38,280 nt of DNA from Moritella sp. Urea-trap-13. Its GTDB lineage: Bacteria; Pseudomonadota; Gammaproteobacteria; Enterobacterales; Moritellaceae. Below the pieces are notes generated by a model. It saw nothing but the letters and a program-made list of their open reading frames with translations, made no database searches and was not told where the DNA came from. The stretch is taken from NCBI RefSeq assembly GCF_002836355.1, contig NZ_PJCA01000027.1:1-38280 (forward strand), read 5' to 3'. Below are positions 1-8,392 of the stretch, piece by piece (position 1 is the stretch's first letter; each line of letters opens with the position of its first letter). The translations under genes were made by a program, and so were the position numbers.

Positions 1-170
1 ACGTGCGTGAAAGGTACGTGTAAGTGCAAAAGAAAGTGTAAATGAAGACGAAGAGCGTATATGACAAGTACGAATAAGTAGTAAGTAAGTGTAAGGAAGT
101 TAGTAAGTGAAGAACGTAAGTAAAGTAAGTAAGAAAAGTATTGCGAAGATAGAAGTATATATTTCAGTCG
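1..170. repeat. C-poor low-complexity region rich in GTAAGT
   Basis: The plus strand here is nearly devoid of C (roughly 6%) but rich in G and A. It is built from irregular AAGT/GTAA units, for example GTAAGTAAGTGTAAGG near 81-96. No frame stays open on either strand, so it is not coding. It runs into a Rho-independent terminator at 193-220, so it could be the unstructured 3' part of a transcript that starts before the window. I do not recognise it as any known RNA. Confidence 0.6.
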
Positions 171-192
171 ACCTTCTTTTCCCATATATGTA

Positions 193-220
193 AGTCAGGC
201 TAACAACCTGGCTTTTTTTT
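193..220 (+). terminator. Rho-independent terminator
   Basis: AGTCAGG (193-199) pairs with CCTGGCT (207-213), with one G-T wobble and a 7-nt loop, and is followed by eight T. It ends whatever plus-strand transcript enters from the left edge. Confidence 0.8.
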
Positions 221-348
221 GTCTTAAATTCCAGTCAATGATGCCTTTCAATTTAGCTGCCACTAATAATGCCAATAAACGAATGTTGATTTTTATCAGA
301 TCGTTGAATAAGTATGGTTTTTTAGGAAGAAGATGCAGGAATATATAT

Positions 349-408
349 AAAAAAAAGGGGGGGGATAGTATCCCGATATTAAAACTCTTTTTAGTTAAAA
401 CATCGGGA
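349..408 (-). terminator. Probable terminator: long hairpin plus C8T8 tract
   Basis: An imperfect 16-bp hairpin (371-386 with 393-408, outer arms TCCCGAT/ATCGGGA, two T-T mismatches inside) lies just after the stop of the 55-aa minus-strand gene. On that strand it is followed by a shorter GGGAT-ACT-ATCCC hairpin and then eight C and eight T (plus-strand A8G8 at 349-364). The T tract is 6-7 nt beyond the long hairpin but directly follows the short one, so either stem could act as terminator. Confidence 0.5.
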
Positions 409-424
409 ATTGGTATTGATGTAA

Positions 425-592
425 TTAGCTATTTACTAGCATATCAATAAAGTTACGGCGTTCTTTTACTGTTGCAAGTTGAGCAATTTTCTCACCTTGT
501 GAATCTGTAAATGCTACTCGGTTTTTGTGAACTGAAATCGAGTGTACCGGTTGTTTAATTTGGATCTGTGTACCATTAAAAATAATAGTCAT
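425..592 (-). CDS. Small conserved-looking protein of 55 aa, function unknown
   Basis: ATG at 592-590 opens a 55-codon frame ending in TAA at 427-425. The protein begins MTIIFNGTQIQIKQP and ends RRNFIDMLVNS. It is mostly charged and polar, with no signal peptide or membrane segment, and the spacing of hydrophobic residues suggests a small beta-rich fold followed by a short basic helix. The Shine-Dalgarno sequence is weak (GTGAG, 8 nt upstream). Codon use is ordinary for the window, and a terminator-like hairpin follows the stop, which argues for a real gene. I do not recognise the family. It is monocistronic as far as can be seen. Confidence 0.6.
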   Translation of the reverse strand: MTIIFNGTQIQIKQPVHSISVHKNRVAFTDSQGEKIAQLATVKERRNFIDMLVNS

Positions 593-1082
593 AATAAAAC
601 TCACTATATAGGCGTAGCTTAAGCTATCGCATCATTTGTAATAAGCTTCATTACCGTATAACGATAATATTCTGAAATCTCACTATCTTTATTCTTGTAT
701 AAATAGCTGACTTAATAAGAAGTGTTTACAGCACGCAACATTTGCTGTATTTCGTTGTTCAATAATTTAGCTTTATGTGTTGGATTTTTTAATCTGGCTT
801 ACGGAATTTTCTAGGTAAGGCTTAATCGTTGATTTTTATTTCGAGGATTGTTATTAAATAAATCTTAAGCGATAGTAGCAGCGTACTTTCTAAGTAGCAA
901 GTTTATTTTTATTTTTATTTTATATATGTTTAATTATTTTTTAGTTATCGCTTAGTTGTATCTCACTTTTCCGCTATCATATCCCTTAATGATTAAGATA
1001 ACCTGATGTTTTAAATGCAAGTTCATCTTTTTAATTCTAACTTTAATTTTTATTGTAACGGCTAGCCGTTGGAGTGATTTAC
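593..1082. other. Intergenic region with no gene seen
   Basis: About 490 nt separate the divergent 55-aa gene and yjjG. The region is AT-rich, with T-rich runs near 905-925. No convincing coding frame, RNA or strong promoter could be picked out by eye. It must hold the promoters of both flanking genes. A 14-bp palindrome lies at its right end and is listed separately. Confidence 0.5.
1057..1070. promoter_or_regulatory. 14-bp perfect palindrome next to the yjjG ribosome binding site
   Basis: AACGGCTAGCCGTT is a perfect inverted repeat with no spacer. It ends one base before the GGAG ribosome binding site (1071-1074) of yjjG. It could be an operator, or in RNA a small stem affecting ribosome access. 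This is inferred from position and symmetry only. Confidence 0.35.
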
Positions 1083-1763
1083 ATGAAATACCAATGGATC
1101 TTATTTGACGCCGATGAAACATTATTCCACTTTGATGCATTCAAAGGTTTACAGCTGATGTTCTCTCGGTTTGATGTCGACTTTAGCCGAGATGATTTTA
1201 GTCATTATCAAACGGTCAACTTACCTTTGTGGGTTGATTATCAAGATGGAAAAATTACTGCGACGCAGTTACAAAATCGTCGTTTTCAATCTTGGGCTGA
1301 AAAATTAAAGGTGGCGACACAAACTTTAAACAGTGCGTTTATGACCGCCATGGCGGATATTTGTTGTTTGCTACCGGGTGCGAAAGAACTTATTGCTGCA
1401 TTAACAGGCAAAGTAAACATGGGTATTATTACCAATGGCTTTACAGAATTACAGCGTATTCGTTTAGAAAAAACGGGCTTAAAAGATGTGTTTTCACCAC
1501 TGATTATCTCTGAGCAAGTTGGTATCGCTAAACCCGATATTGGTATATTTGATCACGCGTTAACCCACATGGGAGGAATACAACGTGAGCAAGTATTGAT
1601 GGTTGGCGATAACCCCCATTCGGATATCTTAGGTGGCATGAATGCAGGTTTTGATACTTGTTGGCTCAATAGCGATAACTTAGCCTTACCTGACGGTATT
1701 AAACCCAGCTATCAAGTGACATCATTAACACAGTTACAATCATTGTTACTAGTAGAGGCTTAA
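1083..1763 (+). CDS. yjjG: Pyrimidine 5'-nucleotidase YjjG (HAD family)
   Basis: This is a 226-aa cytoplasmic HAD-superfamily phosphatase. Enterobacterial YjjG dephosphorylates dUMP, UMP and dTMP and is regarded as a house-cleaning enzyme against non-canonical pyrimidine nucleotides. Motif I is FDADETLF near the N-terminus, with both catalytic aspartates. Motif II is IITNG, motif III the lysine of GIAKPD, and motif IV is VGDNPHSDILGG. Length and sequence match YjjG closely throughout (PLWVDYQ, SWAEKL, CWLN). I chose the ATG at 1083 because GGAG lies 8 nt upstream. A GTG at 1074 is in frame but has no ribosome binding site. It appears monocistronic. Confidence 0.93.
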   Translation: MKYQWILFDADETLFHFDAFKGLQLMFSRFDVDFSRDDFSHYQTVNLPLWVDYQDGKITATQLQNRRFQSWAEKLKVATQTLNSAFMTAMADICCLLPGAKELIAALTGKVNMGIITNGFTELQRIRLEKTGLKDVFSPLIISEQVGIAKPDIGIFDHALTHMGGIQREQVLMVGDNPHSDILGGMNAGFDTCWLNSDNLALPDGIKPSYQVTSLTQLQSLLLVEA

Positions 1764-1918
1764 TTTCGATAGCGGTTATAAAAATGCTTATATTTTTTGC
1801 CTGCTTGCCGATATACTTTAGCTATCCATACAGTTATATTTTTAGTATCCAATATAGTTATATTTTAGCTATCAATTGAATATGTAAATCTCAGTTTAAT
1901 TTTTTATAGGAAAAATTC

Positions 1919-2521
1919 ATGTTGAAAGTTTCAACACTTGCCAGTATACCGTTACTTATTGTTGCACCAACACTAATGGCTGAACCATTTAACCATAATA
2001 ATGCGCAGGTAAGTTATCGGGCGGAGCATTGGGCGTTAAATGTTGAGCGTGCTATTACTGAAGATTTTTATATCACCGGTTTTTACCATCATACTGATAA
2101 TATTGCGCTTAGCCCGACCGTGAAAGCCAAAGCCAAGATATTGGGTGCTGGTATAATGACGTCTAGCAGTATTGGTCATATGACCGAATTTTATGCCGGT
2201 GCTAACCTAGTGCAAAGCTCTATTAGTTCTTGGGAAAACGGTGCTGCACGAGCAGACGAAACAAACTTTTATCCGAGTGTGATTGCCGGTGTAAAACTGT
2301 CTGCTAACGAACAGTTTGAAGCTGATTTCAATGTGAATCATGGTTTTAGTGATAGCCAATATACTTATGGTTATCTTGATTCAACGTCATTTACGATCGG
2401 CGGTAAGTATTTTATCGATCAGGCGATGGCTGTGGGTTTATCGTATGTGTGGATTAAAGAGCAAGATAAAGCGATTAGCTGGGATAATATAGGGCTGTCA
2501 TTTAGCCTATACTTTGAATAG
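1919..2521 (+). CDS. Putative outer-membrane beta-barrel protein
   Basis: This 200-aa precursor has a signal peptide of about 21 residues, with cleavage likely after LMA and before EPFNHNN. The mature part is rich in alternating aromatic/polar strands (FYITGFYHH, FTIGGKYFI, AVGLSYVWI) and ends in FSLYFE, as in a small eight- to ten-strand barrel of the OmpW/OmpA-N size class. I cannot name a family or substrate. The ribosome binding site is ATAGGA, 7 nt before the ATG. It is a single gene closed by a strong terminator. Confidence 0.7.
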   Translation: MLKVSTLASIPLLIVAPTLMAEPFNHNNAQVSYRAEHWALNVERAITEDFYITGFYHHTDNIALSPTVKAKAKILGAGIMTSSSIGHMTEFYAGANLVQSSISSWENGAARADETNFYPSVIAGVKLSANEQFEADFNVNHGFSDSQYTYGYLDSTSFTIGGKYFIDQAMAVGLSYVWIKEQDKAISWDNIGLSFSLYFE

Positions 2522-2542
2522 TGGTTGCTGATATGTAGATAT

Positions 2543-2573
2543 AAAAAAAGACGAGATTGCTCTCGTCTTTTTT
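2543..2573. terminator. Bidirectional Rho-independent terminator
   Basis: GACGAGA (2550-2556) pairs with TCTCGTC (2561-2567) around a TTGC loop. It is flanked by seven A on the left and six T on the right, so it can end both the plus-strand barrel gene and the convergent sdaC transcript. Confidence 0.85.
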
Positions 2574-2600
2574 GTATCTGCAGGGAATTACTTTTTGGTT

Positions 2601-3893
2601 TTATTGAACCAGAGAGTAAAAAATAGCGGTAATTGAAATCAGACCAATAAGAGTAACGAAAACATTACTTAGCGCACCAGAGTACTTCTTCATTGCCGGT
2701 ACTTTATGGATTGCATACATTGGCATAATGAATAATAGTAGCGCAATGATTGGGCCACCTAAGCTTTCAATCATGTGCAAAATGTTAGGGTTAATCGTTG
2801 CCACTGCCCATGCAGTCACAAGCATAAAGATAGTCGTGAAGTTGTTTAATGTTTTTTTACTGACTTCTTTACCTTTACTACGTGCCGCTTTTACAACTAG
2901 ACCATTAAGACCTTCACTTGCACCGATGTAATGACCTAAGAATGATTTGGTTATAGCAATGATTGCTACAACGGGTGCAGCATAAGCGATGACTGGAGTA
3001 TCAAAGTGATTCGCTAAATAAGTCAAAATAGATATGTTCATCTCTTTAGCTTCAACAAGGTTCGCCGGTGATAGGCTTAATACACAGCTGAATACGAAAA
3101 ACATCACTGTTGCTACCATCATTATGTGTGCACACAATAAAATACGTGAACATTTCTTCTCGGCATCATCACCGTATTCATTTCTTTTTGCCACTGCAAA
3201 TGAAGAGATAACAGGTGAGTGGTTAAACGAGAACACCATCACAGGTATGATCAACCAAACCGCCATCATTACGGTACCCATGCCACCTTCTGCAGGCATT
3301 ACCTGTTCGAAGATTGCGCCATTCCAATAAGGGACGAGGTAAAACGCTAGCATTAATAATACTGCTACGAATGGAAAAACTAAGACACTCATTGCTTTGA
3401 TGATGAGTTGTTCACCAAGGCGTACAATCGCAATTAAAGCCAAGATAAGAACAAGTGCTAAAATTGCACGTGGTGGTGGTTGAATGTGCAGTTGATTTAA
3501 CATGAAATCTTGGACTGTATTTGTTAGTGCTACACTATAAACAAGTAAAATTGGATAGATAGCAAAGAAATATAGTAGGGTGATTAGTTTACCCATGCCC
3601 ACACCAAAATGTTCTTCAACCACTTCAGTAATATCAGCACCAGGCTTCGAGCTTGATAATACAAAGCGAGTCATGGCACGGTGAGCAAAGAAAGTCATCG
3701 GTAATGCTAATACTGTCATTATCAATAAAGGAATAAGGCCTGCTACACCTGCTGTGATTGGCAGGAATAAAGTACCAGCACCAACGGCTGTGCCGTATAG
3801 ACCAAGTACCCAAACGATGTCACTTTTAGACCATGTTGAACTGGTTTTTGTTGTTGTAGCTGAAGTCGAAATGTTTGCTGTTAACGTATCCAT
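2601..3893 (-). CDS. sdaC: Serine/H+ symporter SdaC
   Basis: This 430-aa inner-membrane protein of the HAAAP (hydroxy and aromatic amino acid permease) family imports L-serine with protons. It matches E. coli SdaC almost end to end: LGLYGTAVGAGTLFLPI, FFAHRAMTRFVLSSSKPG, ITEVVEEHFG, LLYFFAIYPILLVYSVA, VMVFSFNHSPVISSFAVAK and KSFLGHYIGASEG. Length is the same as SdaC (429 aa), and about eleven membrane segments are visible. The start has GGAG 7 nt upstream of the ATG. In enterobacteria sdaC is followed by the serine deaminase gene sdaB. Here no deaminase is adjacent, so the gene stands alone. Closely related tyrosine/tryptophan permeases are a less likely alternative. Confidence 0.9.
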   Translation of the reverse strand: MDTLTANISTSATTTKTSSTWSKSDIVWVLGLYGTAVGAGTLFLPITAGVAGLIPLLIMTVLALPMTFFAHRAMTRFVLSSSKPGADITEVVEEHFGVGMGKLITLLYFFAIYPILLVYSVALTNTVQDFMLNQLHIQPPPRAILALVLILALIAIVRLGEQLIIKAMSVLVFPFVAVLLMLAFYLVPYWNGAIFEQVMPAEGGMGTVMMAVWLIIPVMVFSFNHSPVISSFAVAKRNEYGDDAEKKCSRILLCAHIMMVATVMFFVFSCVLSLSPANLVEAKEMNISILTYLANHFDTPVIAYAAPVVAIIAITKSFLGHYIGASEGLNGLVVKAARSKGKEVSKKTLNNFTTIFMLVTAWAVATINPNILHMIESLGGPIIALLLFIMPMYAIHKVPAMKKYSGALSNVFVTLIGLISITAIFYSLVQ

Positions 3894-4361
3894 TATGGAT
3901 ATCTCCTATAAGAGGTATAAACCTACAAAGAGCTATAGTCATAATTCTTCCGTGCTTCACTGTAAAGTGAACAAATACACATGATAAATGGATAATGCGT
4001 ATCTCTATTTTGACACCTATCTAGGTACCTATTTAGTACTATATATCTTCTTTCAGACTGCAATTTATAAAATATAGTTTAATCTGTCAAATATATTTGA
4101 ACCAATAGCGGCTGTTGTTGACGTGGTCATTAAATAGTGTGATCCAGCACTTGTTATTAGCCCATTCGTTCGACAGACGCTGATGATGAATTAATCAAAA
4201 TAGAGTTAAATAAGATCAGATACGGGAATGTATTTAGGTAATAATGGGGGAATATTTAGGTGAATAGCTGCAATAATGAAGTATTTGATAATGTACTTTT
4301 AGCGACAGGCCACAATCATACATAAGATACTGTATTTTTAATGGCGAATAATTAAATACTA
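3894..4361. other. Intergenic region upstream of sdaC, no gene seen
   Basis: These 468 nt between the sdaC start and the end of the c-di-GMP gene hold no credible frame. The sdaC promoter must lie in the left part. ACCTATCTAGGTACCTATTT near 4015-4033 contains an overlapping small palindrome and a repeated ACCTAT, but I cannot assign a regulator. No clear terminator for either gene is visible here. Confidence 0.4.
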
Positions 4362-7097
4362 TTATGATAATCGGTTTAATTTGAGCATATTATTTATCGG
4401 TTGCGGTTTCCCTACGCCATAGCCCTGTGCAAAGTCGATACCAATGGCTTCAATTTTTTGCTTAATAGCATCGTTCTCCACGAATTCTGCAATGGTTTTT
4501 AATTCCATTAGATGACCGATCTCGTTAATTGATTTTACCATTGCTGCATCGATGGGATTGGTTAAGATATCCTTAATAAATATGCCATCAATTTTAAGGA
4601 TGTTGACCGGCAGATTCTTAAGATAAGCAAATGAGGACAAGCCACTGCCAAAGTCATCTAATGCAAATTGGCAACCAAAAGTACTTAAGGTATTAATGAA
4701 GACTGTCGCACTAGCAAGGTTGCTTATCGCCGCCGTTTCAGTTATTTCAAACATGATCTGTTGCGGTGGTACGTTGGCTTGGGTTATCTTTGCCATAATA
4801 TGCTGCAGCAGGTCGTTGTCACCCAGTGAAGCACCGGATAAATTAATACTGATATGATCAAAGATAGCAAGTTGTTGGCTATGTGTTTTCATCCACAGTA
4901 ATGTGCGGTCTATTACCCAACGGTCTATAGGTTGAGATAAGTTATAGCGCTCTGCAATTGGCAAGAATATACCTGGGGCAATCAGCTCGCCATTTTTATC
5001 CAGCATACGTAGTAATACTTCAAAAATAGGCTTATGGTCAGGATCCTGCAGGGCGACGATAGGCTGAGCGTAGAGTTCAAATCGATCTTCATGCAGGGCT
5101 TCTTTTATTTCATTTACCCAACGAAACTCACCATCTCGAGTCGCCAACAACTCATCATTATCATGATAGGTATGTACCCTGTTACGGCCGAGATCTTTGG
5201 CGGCGTAACACGCGAGATCTGCATGGATCAAGACTTCACTGGTGTTCCCCGAAGTACTACAAATTTCAGCAACACCAATACTGACACCGACACTAAAACA
5301 ATTTTTTTTCCATATAAATTGGAATTTTTTGACTTTTTCTAATATTTCATTCGCTATAATAACCGCTTCTGCAAGCTGACTGTTGCGTATTAATATGGCA
5401 AATTCGTCACCACCTAACCGTGCTAAGGTATCGTTTGGTTGTAAGTTATCACCGATTAATCCTGCCACTTGACGTAATAGTTCGTCACCGGCAGCATGAC
5501 CGCAAGTATCATTAATTATTTTAAATTGATCTAAGTCTAAGAAGCATAATACGTGGGTAAGTCGGCTACCTTGGGCGCTGCATACTGCATCGCTAAGTTG
5601 ATGCTCAAATTCATAACGATTAATTAGCCCTGTGAGCATATCGTGTTTTGCTTGATAGGTAATCTGTTTAGATATGACCCTTGATTTGGTGATATCAACT
5701 TGGATGCCGATGAAATGGGTTATTTCGCCACTGGCATTGGTCATTGGTATTATGGTGACTTTAGCCCAGTATAGTTCGCCATTTTTGCGTTTGTTTTGTA
5801 CTTCATCTGCCCACTCTTCACCTCTTGAAATACTCCCCCAAAGTTTATTGTAAGTGGTATTGGAGGTGGTATTTGAGCGAAAGAAATTGGCTTTTTTACC
5901 GATAGATTCGGGAGCTGAATAACCTGTTATCTGCGTGAATTGTGGGTTCACGTATTCAATGATACCTTGGGTGTCGGTGATCATAATACCGTCTAAGCTA
6001 CATTCGACAACGCGTGATAGCTTTTGTAAATTAGCTGTATTTTGTTGTTGCATGGTGATGTCGTCACACACGCCAACCCCGCCGTCTATTTCGCCTGAGC
6101 TGGAATAGAGCGGCACTAAGTCTACTTCTAAATAAGATTTCTTACGGTGTGATACCGAGATGTATTCACCTTCAAAGGTGCTCATCTGGCCTTTTAATGA
6201 TAATTTTATTGCCTTAGAAAGACCTGTGTTTTGAATGTTTTCCAACATGTTAAATCCGACCAAGCCATTTTTATTCGCGCCGATAATGGCTTCCAAATGG
6301 CGATTGGTTCTGAGCAATACGCCTTGTTTATCATAATGAAAAATGCCCACTGGCGAATGTTCAAAAATAGAGTTCAACTTGGCTTCACTTTGCACCAGTT
6401 CATTGCTTCGTTGCGCAACTTTGTAGCGGAGATTTTTTACTTGTTGGCGATAACTGATGCTTTGTATCAAAAACAGAAAAAACACTGAGAACATAAAAAT
6501 AGCTGAAAAAACCATAGTTTTGTTGAAGTGTTGGTTTAATTGCACGGCGACGGCATCGATGGTGATGTCGGCTGCAGCAATGTAAAGGCTACCATCAGTA
6601 GCATACAGTGGGATGAAGATACTGCGAAAGCGTCCCCATTTATCTTGGTACTCGACTAAATGTGGCTGAGGGTCTGCAAAAATAGCGTAGAGGCTAGGGT
6701 CGGCATCATCATAGACGGTTAAAAAATCGGTATTACTTTTATTTATGTTATTAGCATCAATCGGTGTGGTATTCGACGACGTAAATAGGATCTGATTATC
6801 ACGTATAATGAGGGTATATAAATTGCTAATATTGACATTTTCAGCGTATGTCGTTAATGCATTTCTGTTATTTAAGTTTAGCTGCGCCGAATTTTCATCA
6901 GAAGTCATATTCTGTTGATGAAAATTATTGGGTAATAACGAGGATATGGTCAGCGCCGCAGTCTTTAATTTTAAATCAAGTGCTGTATATATATGACTTC
7001 TTTCTTGAAAATAGCTATAAATAGCCAAGCTAATAATAGATAAAATATAGATCGCAATTGAAATATAAATCCGTTTATTTGATTTCAAAGACTGCAT
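4362..7097 (-). CDS. Membrane-bound PAS-PAS-GGDEF-EAL c-di-GMP protein
   Basis: This 911-aa bifunctional signalling protein belongs to the class that makes and/or degrades cyclic di-GMP. Order: membrane helix at about 10-30; periplasmic sensor region at about 31-190; second helix at about 195-215; short coiled linker; PAS 1 from about 236; PAS 2 from about 358, with FRSNTTS and NKRKNGELYW typical of PAS-PAC; GGDEF domain from about 480; EAL domain from about 665. The GGDEF motif is intact at 562-566. The product-inhibition site five residues before it reads QPND instead of RxxD. The EAL signature is EVL (693-695), but DDFGSG (814-819), LKIDG, the glutamate of AEFVEN and AQGYGVGKP are present, so phosphodiesterase activity is plausible. 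The ribosome binding site is weak. It is a single gene, and the target process cannot be read from context. Confidence 0.92.
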   Translation of the reverse strand: MQSLKSNKRIYISIAIYILSIISLAIYSYFQERSHIYTALDLKLKTAALTISSLLPNNFHQQNMTSDENSAQLNLNNRNALTTYAENVNISNLYTLIIRDNQILFTSSNTTPIDANNINKSNTDFLTVYDDADPSLYAIFADPQPHLVEYQDKWGRFRSIFIPLYATDGSLYIAAADITIDAVAVQLNQHFNKTMVFSAIFMFSVFFLFLIQSISYRQQVKNLRYKVAQRSNELVQSEAKLNSIFEHSPVGIFHYDKQGVLLRTNRHLEAIIGANKNGLVGFNMLENIQNTGLSKAIKLSLKGQMSTFEGEYISVSHRKKSYLEVDLVPLYSSSGEIDGGVGVCDDITMQQQNTANLQKLSRVVECSLDGIMITDTQGIIEYVNPQFTQITGYSAPESIGKKANFFRSNTTSNTTYNKLWGSISRGEEWADEVQNKRKNGELYWAKVTIIPMTNASGEITHFIGIQVDITKSRVISKQITYQAKHDMLTGLINRYEFEHQLSDAVCSAQGSRLTHVLCFLDLDQFKIINDTCGHAAGDELLRQVAGLIGDNLQPNDTLARLGGDEFAILIRNSQLAEAVIIANEILEKVKKFQFIWKKNCFSVGVSIGVAEICSTSGNTSEVLIHADLACYAAKDLGRNRVHTYHDNDELLATRDGEFRWVNEIKEALHEDRFELYAQPIVALQDPDHKPIFEVLLRMLDKNGELIAPGIFLPIAERYNLSQPIDRWVIDRTLLWMKTHSQQLAIFDHISINLSGASLGDNDLLQHIMAKITQANVPPQQIMFEITETAAISNLASATVFINTLSTFGCQFALDDFGSGLSSFAYLKNLPVNILKIDGIFIKDILTNPIDAAMVKSINEIGHLMELKTIAEFVENDAIKQKIEAIGIDFAQGYGVGKPQPINNMLKLNRLS

Positions 7098-7267
7098 TTT
7101 TAGTGAACTATTAATTGTTAACGATTTTTCAATATGCCTTTTTTGGATATTGATTGCAATACGCCTGAACGATTTATGCTACCTCTAAGGGTATAATTTT
7201 AAAGACTATCAGTTAAGTGCTGGTATTCGTATAGGTAATAGACGATTAATTATATATCTGATTTACA

Positions 7268-8254
7268 TTAAACTTTTCCCTGACGGCGTAACTGACCAGG
7301 CGATAGGTTGAATCGTTGCCGAAATACTTTACATAAATAACTGCTATCTTGAAAACCTACTTCATCAGCTAAATTTGCTAAACAATGGTCTGAATTAAGT
7401 AATCGCCAGTGCACATGTTGTAAACGTATCTCGCTCCAATATTGATGCGCTGATAGCTTAAAATGGAGTTTGAAATGTCTATCTAATTGTCGGCGGCTTA
7501 ACCCTGTGAGCGCTGCTAACTGTGCTATTGAGGTATCACTGGCCATGAGTTCTTGCATCAAGGCAATGGTACGACCAAGGTGGCGATCGTGATGCAGTAT
7601 TTGTTGGCGTGATTTTAATTGATGTAATTGACTGCGGCTTTCATCAACTAGCATATCTGCTAGTCCTTTAACTGCCCAGGTCTGTCCAAGATGGCGACTG
7701 AGTATCGCCACGGCTAAATCAATTGCAGCACTCCCGCCGGAACAACTGATACGCTTATTATCAATGCAGTATAGCTGCTCGCTGGCGATCTCTAAGCGTG
7801 GATAAGCATGGCTAAATTCATTGATATGCCGCCAATGAACGGTGACTTTATGGTCATTTAATAAACCTAGTTCCGCTAGAGTAAAGCAAGCATTATCTAT
7901 GCTAATTAAGGTTAACCCCTGTGCTGCGGCTTGTTTTAAAAGTGCACCGTAATGTTGGGCTTGCTGCTGTGCTTGCCGTGCGGTGCGACAACCAAAAATA
8001 ACCAGATAATCATACTGGCACAGGTTTATATCTGCAGGCGTTGCTGGTATCTCAATGGGGATGCCGCTGCTGGATACCACATGGCCCTTGTCTAAACCGA
8101 CAACTTGCCATGAACAATGTCGTTGTTGGCTATGGTCTGCATCATCAGCCGAAAAACGCAGCTTATCTAAGAATCCACCAAAGGGTAGCATATTAAATTC
8201 GGGTAAGGGCAGCAGTAGAAAGCGCACCTCTGCTGAATTCATGGTGGTGTTCAT
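7268..8254 (-). CDS. GlxA-family transcriptional regulator (DJ-1/PfpI + AraC)
   Basis: This 328-aa protein has an N-terminal DJ-1/PfpI-like ligand domain (about 10-190, with YLVIFGCR and the nucleophile-elbow-like region IDNACFTLAELGLL). It ends in an AraC-type double helix-turn-helix at about 225-325 (SIAQLAALTGLSRRQLDRHF, then LADEVGFQDSSYLCKVFRQ). Relatives regulate choline, glycine-betaine, arginine or similar nitrogen-compound genes. The ligand here cannot be told. It is divergent from a LysE-type exporter across 138 nt that hold inverted repeats, so it very probably controls that exporter and itself. The start ATG at 8254 has GAGG about 9 nt upstream. A second in-frame ATG lies at 8242. 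Confidence 0.87.
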   Translation of the reverse strand: MNTTMNSAEVRFLLLPLPEFNMLPFGGFLDKLRFSADDADHSQQRHCSWQVVGLDKGHVVSSSGIPIEIPATPADINLCQYDYLVIFGCRTARQAQQQAQHYGALLKQAAAQGLTLISIDNACFTLAELGLLNDHKVTVHWRHINEFSHAYPRLEIASEQLYCIDNKRISCSGGSAAIDLAVAILSRHLGQTWAVKGLADMLVDESRSQLHQLKSRQQILHHDRHLGRTIALMQELMASDTSIAQLAALTGLSRRQLDRHFKLHFKLSAHQYWSEIRLQHVHWRLLNSDHCLANLADEVGFQDSSYLCKVFRQRFNLSPGQLRRQGKV

Positions 8255-8307
8255 TGATGGCTTGCCTCACTGTTTATTTAGCTATTCATTTAACTAGTTG
8301 TCCAAAT

Positions 8308-8385
8308 AGTACCATTAAGCGTCCACATTACACCGTTAGTTTTTATTGTTGGAATTTATACTCATGGTACTTTTATTAATGTGGA
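8308..8385. promoter_or_regulatory. Paired inverted repeats between regulator and exporter genes
   Basis: AGTACCAT (8308-8315) followed by TCCACATTA (8322-8330) recurs in inverse complement as ATGGTACT (8364-8371) followed by TAATGTGGA (8377-8385). Both blocks lie in the divergent promoter region. This arrangement is what an AraC-family regulator binding at two sites would need. The right block ends 7 nt before the most likely exporter start codon. The binding role is inferred. Confidence 0.5.
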
Positions 8386-8392
8386 TATGATG

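Noticed and set aside
1-170. Short repeats as a CRISPR array
   Set aside because: Units are irregular and only 4-6 bp, with no constant repeat length, no spacers and no cas genes.
349-364. A8G8 homopolymers as a phase-variation switch
   Set aside because: They lie outside any credible coding frame and between a gene end and empty sequence, so length changes would not switch a protein.
238-450. A 70-codon plus-strand frame
   Set aside because: It crosses an A8G8 tract and a terminator-like hairpin, has no ribosome binding site, and overlaps the better 55-aa gene on the other strand.
4138-4156. TGTGATCCAGCACTT as a CRP site upstream of sdaC
   Set aside because: Only one half-site fits the TGTGA-N6-TCACA pattern; the other half does not match.
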